A model generated the notes under the pieces. The model was not told the DNA's origin and ran no database searches. It saw nothing but the letters and a program-made list of their open reading frames with translations. A DNA stretch of 51,940 nt from Porphyromonadaceae bacterium UBA7332 (GTDB lineage Bacteria; Bacteroidota; Bacteroidia; Bacteroidales; UBA7332), in assembly GCA_002471225.1 (NCBI GenBank), contig DKPO01000031.1:231099-283038 (forward strand), read 5' to 3'. Positions 50,599 through 51,940 of the stretch are shown here, one piece after another. Position 1 is the stretch's first letter; every line of letters starts with the position of its first letter. Both the position numbers and the translations under genes were made by a program.

Positions 50599-51597
50599 TT
50601 ATAGGTAAGGATTAATTTTTTTCCACTCTTCTACAGGAGGAATAATACCCATATCAATTACCTCATTTCTTAGTTTACAAAGGTGTTCGTAGCTATGACG
50701 AAGAGCTTCCATTTCTTTCTCTGTACCTTTTACGTCTTTGAAAGTAACACCGTCTTTGTCAATATGAGTCTCCATCGCCATCATAATGTGAGAGAACTCG
50801 TTGTTATTTACATATGTTCCACTTGGCCAAGGGAAATTTTCGCCACCCATAGCTGCACGAAGCATTGCTACTGAAAGGTAAGACGGACTTTGGAAAGAAG
50901 AACGACCACGAAGATCAATAATTCTTTTACCACCTTGTGTTACATATTTCTGCATATCTTCCCAAGCTTTTTCACTTAATTCTTCTGTTCCGATAATTTC
51001 AGAAAGTGGTCTGCCATCAATTTTAGTAGTTGAAGCAAAAACGGCCATTTGTTCACCATGTCCGCCATATGTACGGCAACCGGTAACTTTATCCTGAGGA
51101 ACATTGAAATGTTGAGCTAAAGCTGTACGTAAACGTGTACTATCCAATGCAGCTAAAGTACTAACCTGAGATGGTTTCAAACCTGAGTATAAAAGGGTAA
51201 TCAGACCAGTGATATCAGCAGGGTTGAAAACAATAGTTACGTGTTTTGCATCCGGACAATATTGTTTAATATTTTTTCCTAATTCAACTGCAATTTCCGC
51301 ATTTCCTTTAAGCAAATCTTCACGTGTCATTCCAGCTTTACGAGCTGCACCACCAGATGAAACAATGTATTTAGCACCTTCAAAAGCTATTTTCGGGTCT
51401 GTTGTCCACGTTAAATCAACGCCATCAAAACCACAATGATACATCTCTTCAACAGCGCCTTCTAATGCTGGTGCATATGGATCATAAGCACAGATGTTAG
51501 AAGATAATCCCATCATAATTGCAGTTTGCAACATGTTTGAACCGATCATTCCGGCAGCCCCGACAATCAGAAGCTTTTCGTTTGTTAATGCCTTCAT
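50599..51597 (-). CDS. mdh: Malate dehydrogenase
   Basis: NAD-dependent oxidoreductase of the lactate/malate dehydrogenase family, converting malate and oxaloacetate. The 332 residues begin with the Rossmann motif LLIVGAAGMIGSNM (G13 to S20); NAD and substrate regions follow in GGAARKAGMTREDLLKGNAEI (conserved Arg residues), IVFNPADITG, ALDSTRLRTALAQ and the catalytic His in GGHGEQMAVFAS. It is monocistronic with its own terminator and a promoter carrying a possible LysR site. Confidence 0.94.
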   Translation of the reverse strand: MKALTNEKLLIVGAAGMIGSNMLQTAIMMGLSSNICAYDPYAPALEGAVEEMYHCGFDGVDLTWTTDPKIAFEGAKYIVSSGGAARKAGMTREDLLKGNAEIAVELGKNIKQYCPDAKHVTIVFNPADITGLITLLYSGLKPSQVSTLAALDSTRLRTALAQHFNVPQDKVTGCRTYGGHGEQMAVFASTTKIDGRPLSEIIGTEELSEKAWEDMQKYVTQGGKRIIDLRGRSSFQSPSYLSVAMLRAAMGGENFPWPSGTYVNNNEFSHIMMAMETHIDKDGVTFKDVKGTEKEMEALRHSYEHLCKLRNEVIDMGIIPPVEEWKKINPYL

Positions 51598-51682
51598 ATA
51601 AATTTCATTTAGAAGTTAATAGTATTATAGTTAAACAAACGATACGCGATAAAGGATAATTCGGTAAAGTTTTTTAACGTGT

Positions 51683-51690
51683 CAAAAATA
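51683..51690 (-). promoter_or_regulatory. Candidate -7 box for mdh
   Basis: Minus-strand TATTTTTG fits TAnnTTTG, 86 bp before the mdh ATG. No clear -33 TTTG; a palindrome is centred 41 bp further upstream. Confidence 0.45.
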
Positions 51691-51722
51691 TAAACTATTT
51701 TCTTTAGATAAATATTCTTTTT

Positions 51723-51739
51723 AGTTATGGGTTATAACT
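51723..51739. promoter_or_regulatory. Candidate LysR-type operator upstream of mdh
   Basis: AGTTAT-N5-ATAACT containing TTATGGGTTATAA (T-N11-A), preceded by ATATTCTTTTT and followed by a GGTTATGG half-site. It shares the flank ATATTCTTT and both half-sites with the site before yeiH and lies at the same distance from its -7 box. Confidence 0.55.
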
Positions 51740-51835
51740 TTTGGTTATGGATTGATTTTTGAAAATATAATTCTATTTTGATATCATTTATGCACGTTTT
51801 GTTGTTATAATAACTTTAAGTAGTAATGTAAATTA

Positions 51836-51843
51836 TATTTTTG
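51836..51843 (+). promoter_or_regulatory. Candidate -7 box for the gene entering at the right edge
   Basis: TATTTTTG fits TAnnTTTG, 24 bp before the ATG at 51868. No TTTG -33 element at the usual distance. Confidence 0.4.
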
Positions 51844-51867
51844 CACAAAAAGCTAAAATCCTTAATT

Positions 51868-51940
51868 ATGCGAAAAATACAACTTATTCTGACTTTCGTT
51901 TTTCTGATAAATCATATAGGTCTGATAGCTCAACAAAATT
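51868..51940 (+). CDS. N-terminus of a secreted protein, cut by the window edge
   Basis: An open frame from the ATG at 51868 to the window end gives 24 residues, MRKIQLILTFVFLINHIGLI followed by AQQN. This is a typical Bacteroidota signal peptide with cleavage near AQQ. It follows a -7-like box and diverges from mdh. Nothing can be said about the mature protein. Confidence 0.6.
   Translation, partial: MRKIQLILTFVFLINHIGLIAQQN

Overview
The window looks like the chromosome of a low-GC member of the Bacteroidota, most likely order Bacteroidales. The evidence is gene content and order: a mutL / LptA-like / SurA-like cluster, ftsX-DUF3098-uppP-truB-queA-folK, and a TonB-dependent receptor with an N-terminal carboxypeptidase-regulatory-like domain. 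Promoter-like sites match the Bacteroidota -7 consensus TAnnTTTG, and Shine-Dalgarno sequences are weak. I cannot place the genus; a Dysgonomonas-like relative is only a guess.

Layout. 1-5.3 kb (minus): the N-terminal 689 residues of PriA (cut by the window edge), an NlpC/P60 cell-wall peptidase, MutL and a small membrane protein. 5.3-10.1 kb (minus): an envelope-biogenesis run of an OstA/LptA-like protein and three SurA-related proteins, one with two parvulin domains, one lipoprotein and one shrunken. 10.2-13.7 kb (minus): a lipid-linked sugar transfer trio (LPG-synthase-like membrane protein, polyprenyl-phosphate glycosyltransferase, ArnT-like transferase). 13.8-16.7 kb (minus): SufS, a YigZ/IMPACT protein and an NAD-dependent epimerase. 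17-24 kb: RNase R, RarA, a lipoprotein related to tyrosine phosphatases but without catalytic residues, a PAP2 phosphatase and an S41 protease. 24-25.6 kb (minus): an ECF sigma factor, a probable anti-sigma factor and a CpxP-like protein. 25.9-32.6 kb (plus): ftsX to folK and a TonB-dependent receptor, preceded by a well-formed promoter.

32.65-35.36 kb is the accessory spot. About 850 bp of non-coding DNA is built from at least six short-repeat families. It is followed by a very AT-rich three-gene cassette: an unrecognised 101-residue protein, a DUF3800 protein with a plausible RNase H-like acidic quartet, and a 182-residue protein resembling BECR-fold nucleases. The last stop codon lies in the first hairpin of a compact, multi-hairpin element that may be a DUF3800-associated structured RNA. 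This is the best candidate for an undescribed defence or toxin-like system in the window.

35.4-39.5 kb (minus): a surface-polysaccharide glycosyltransferase and flippase, a CBS-less arabinose-5-phosphate isomerase and MetA (acetyl-CoA type by residue E111). 39.7-43.6 kb (plus): a lipoprotein thioredoxin, MnmA, TrpS and PdxB. 43.6-47.0 kb (minus): a DUF2156 protein, a membrane-embedded MutS-like ATPase and a DUF5715 lipoprotein. 47.4-48.5 kb (plus): a porin. 48.6-51.6 kb (minus): a YeiH-type transporter, a LysR regulator and malate dehydrogenase. Similar palindromes occur at the same distance from the -7 boxes of yeiH and mdh, suggesting both are targets of the LysR protein. The window ends inside a new secreted protein gene on the plus strand.

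No tRNA, rRNA, CRISPR array, transposase or integrase was seen. Everything was read by eye, without database searches.
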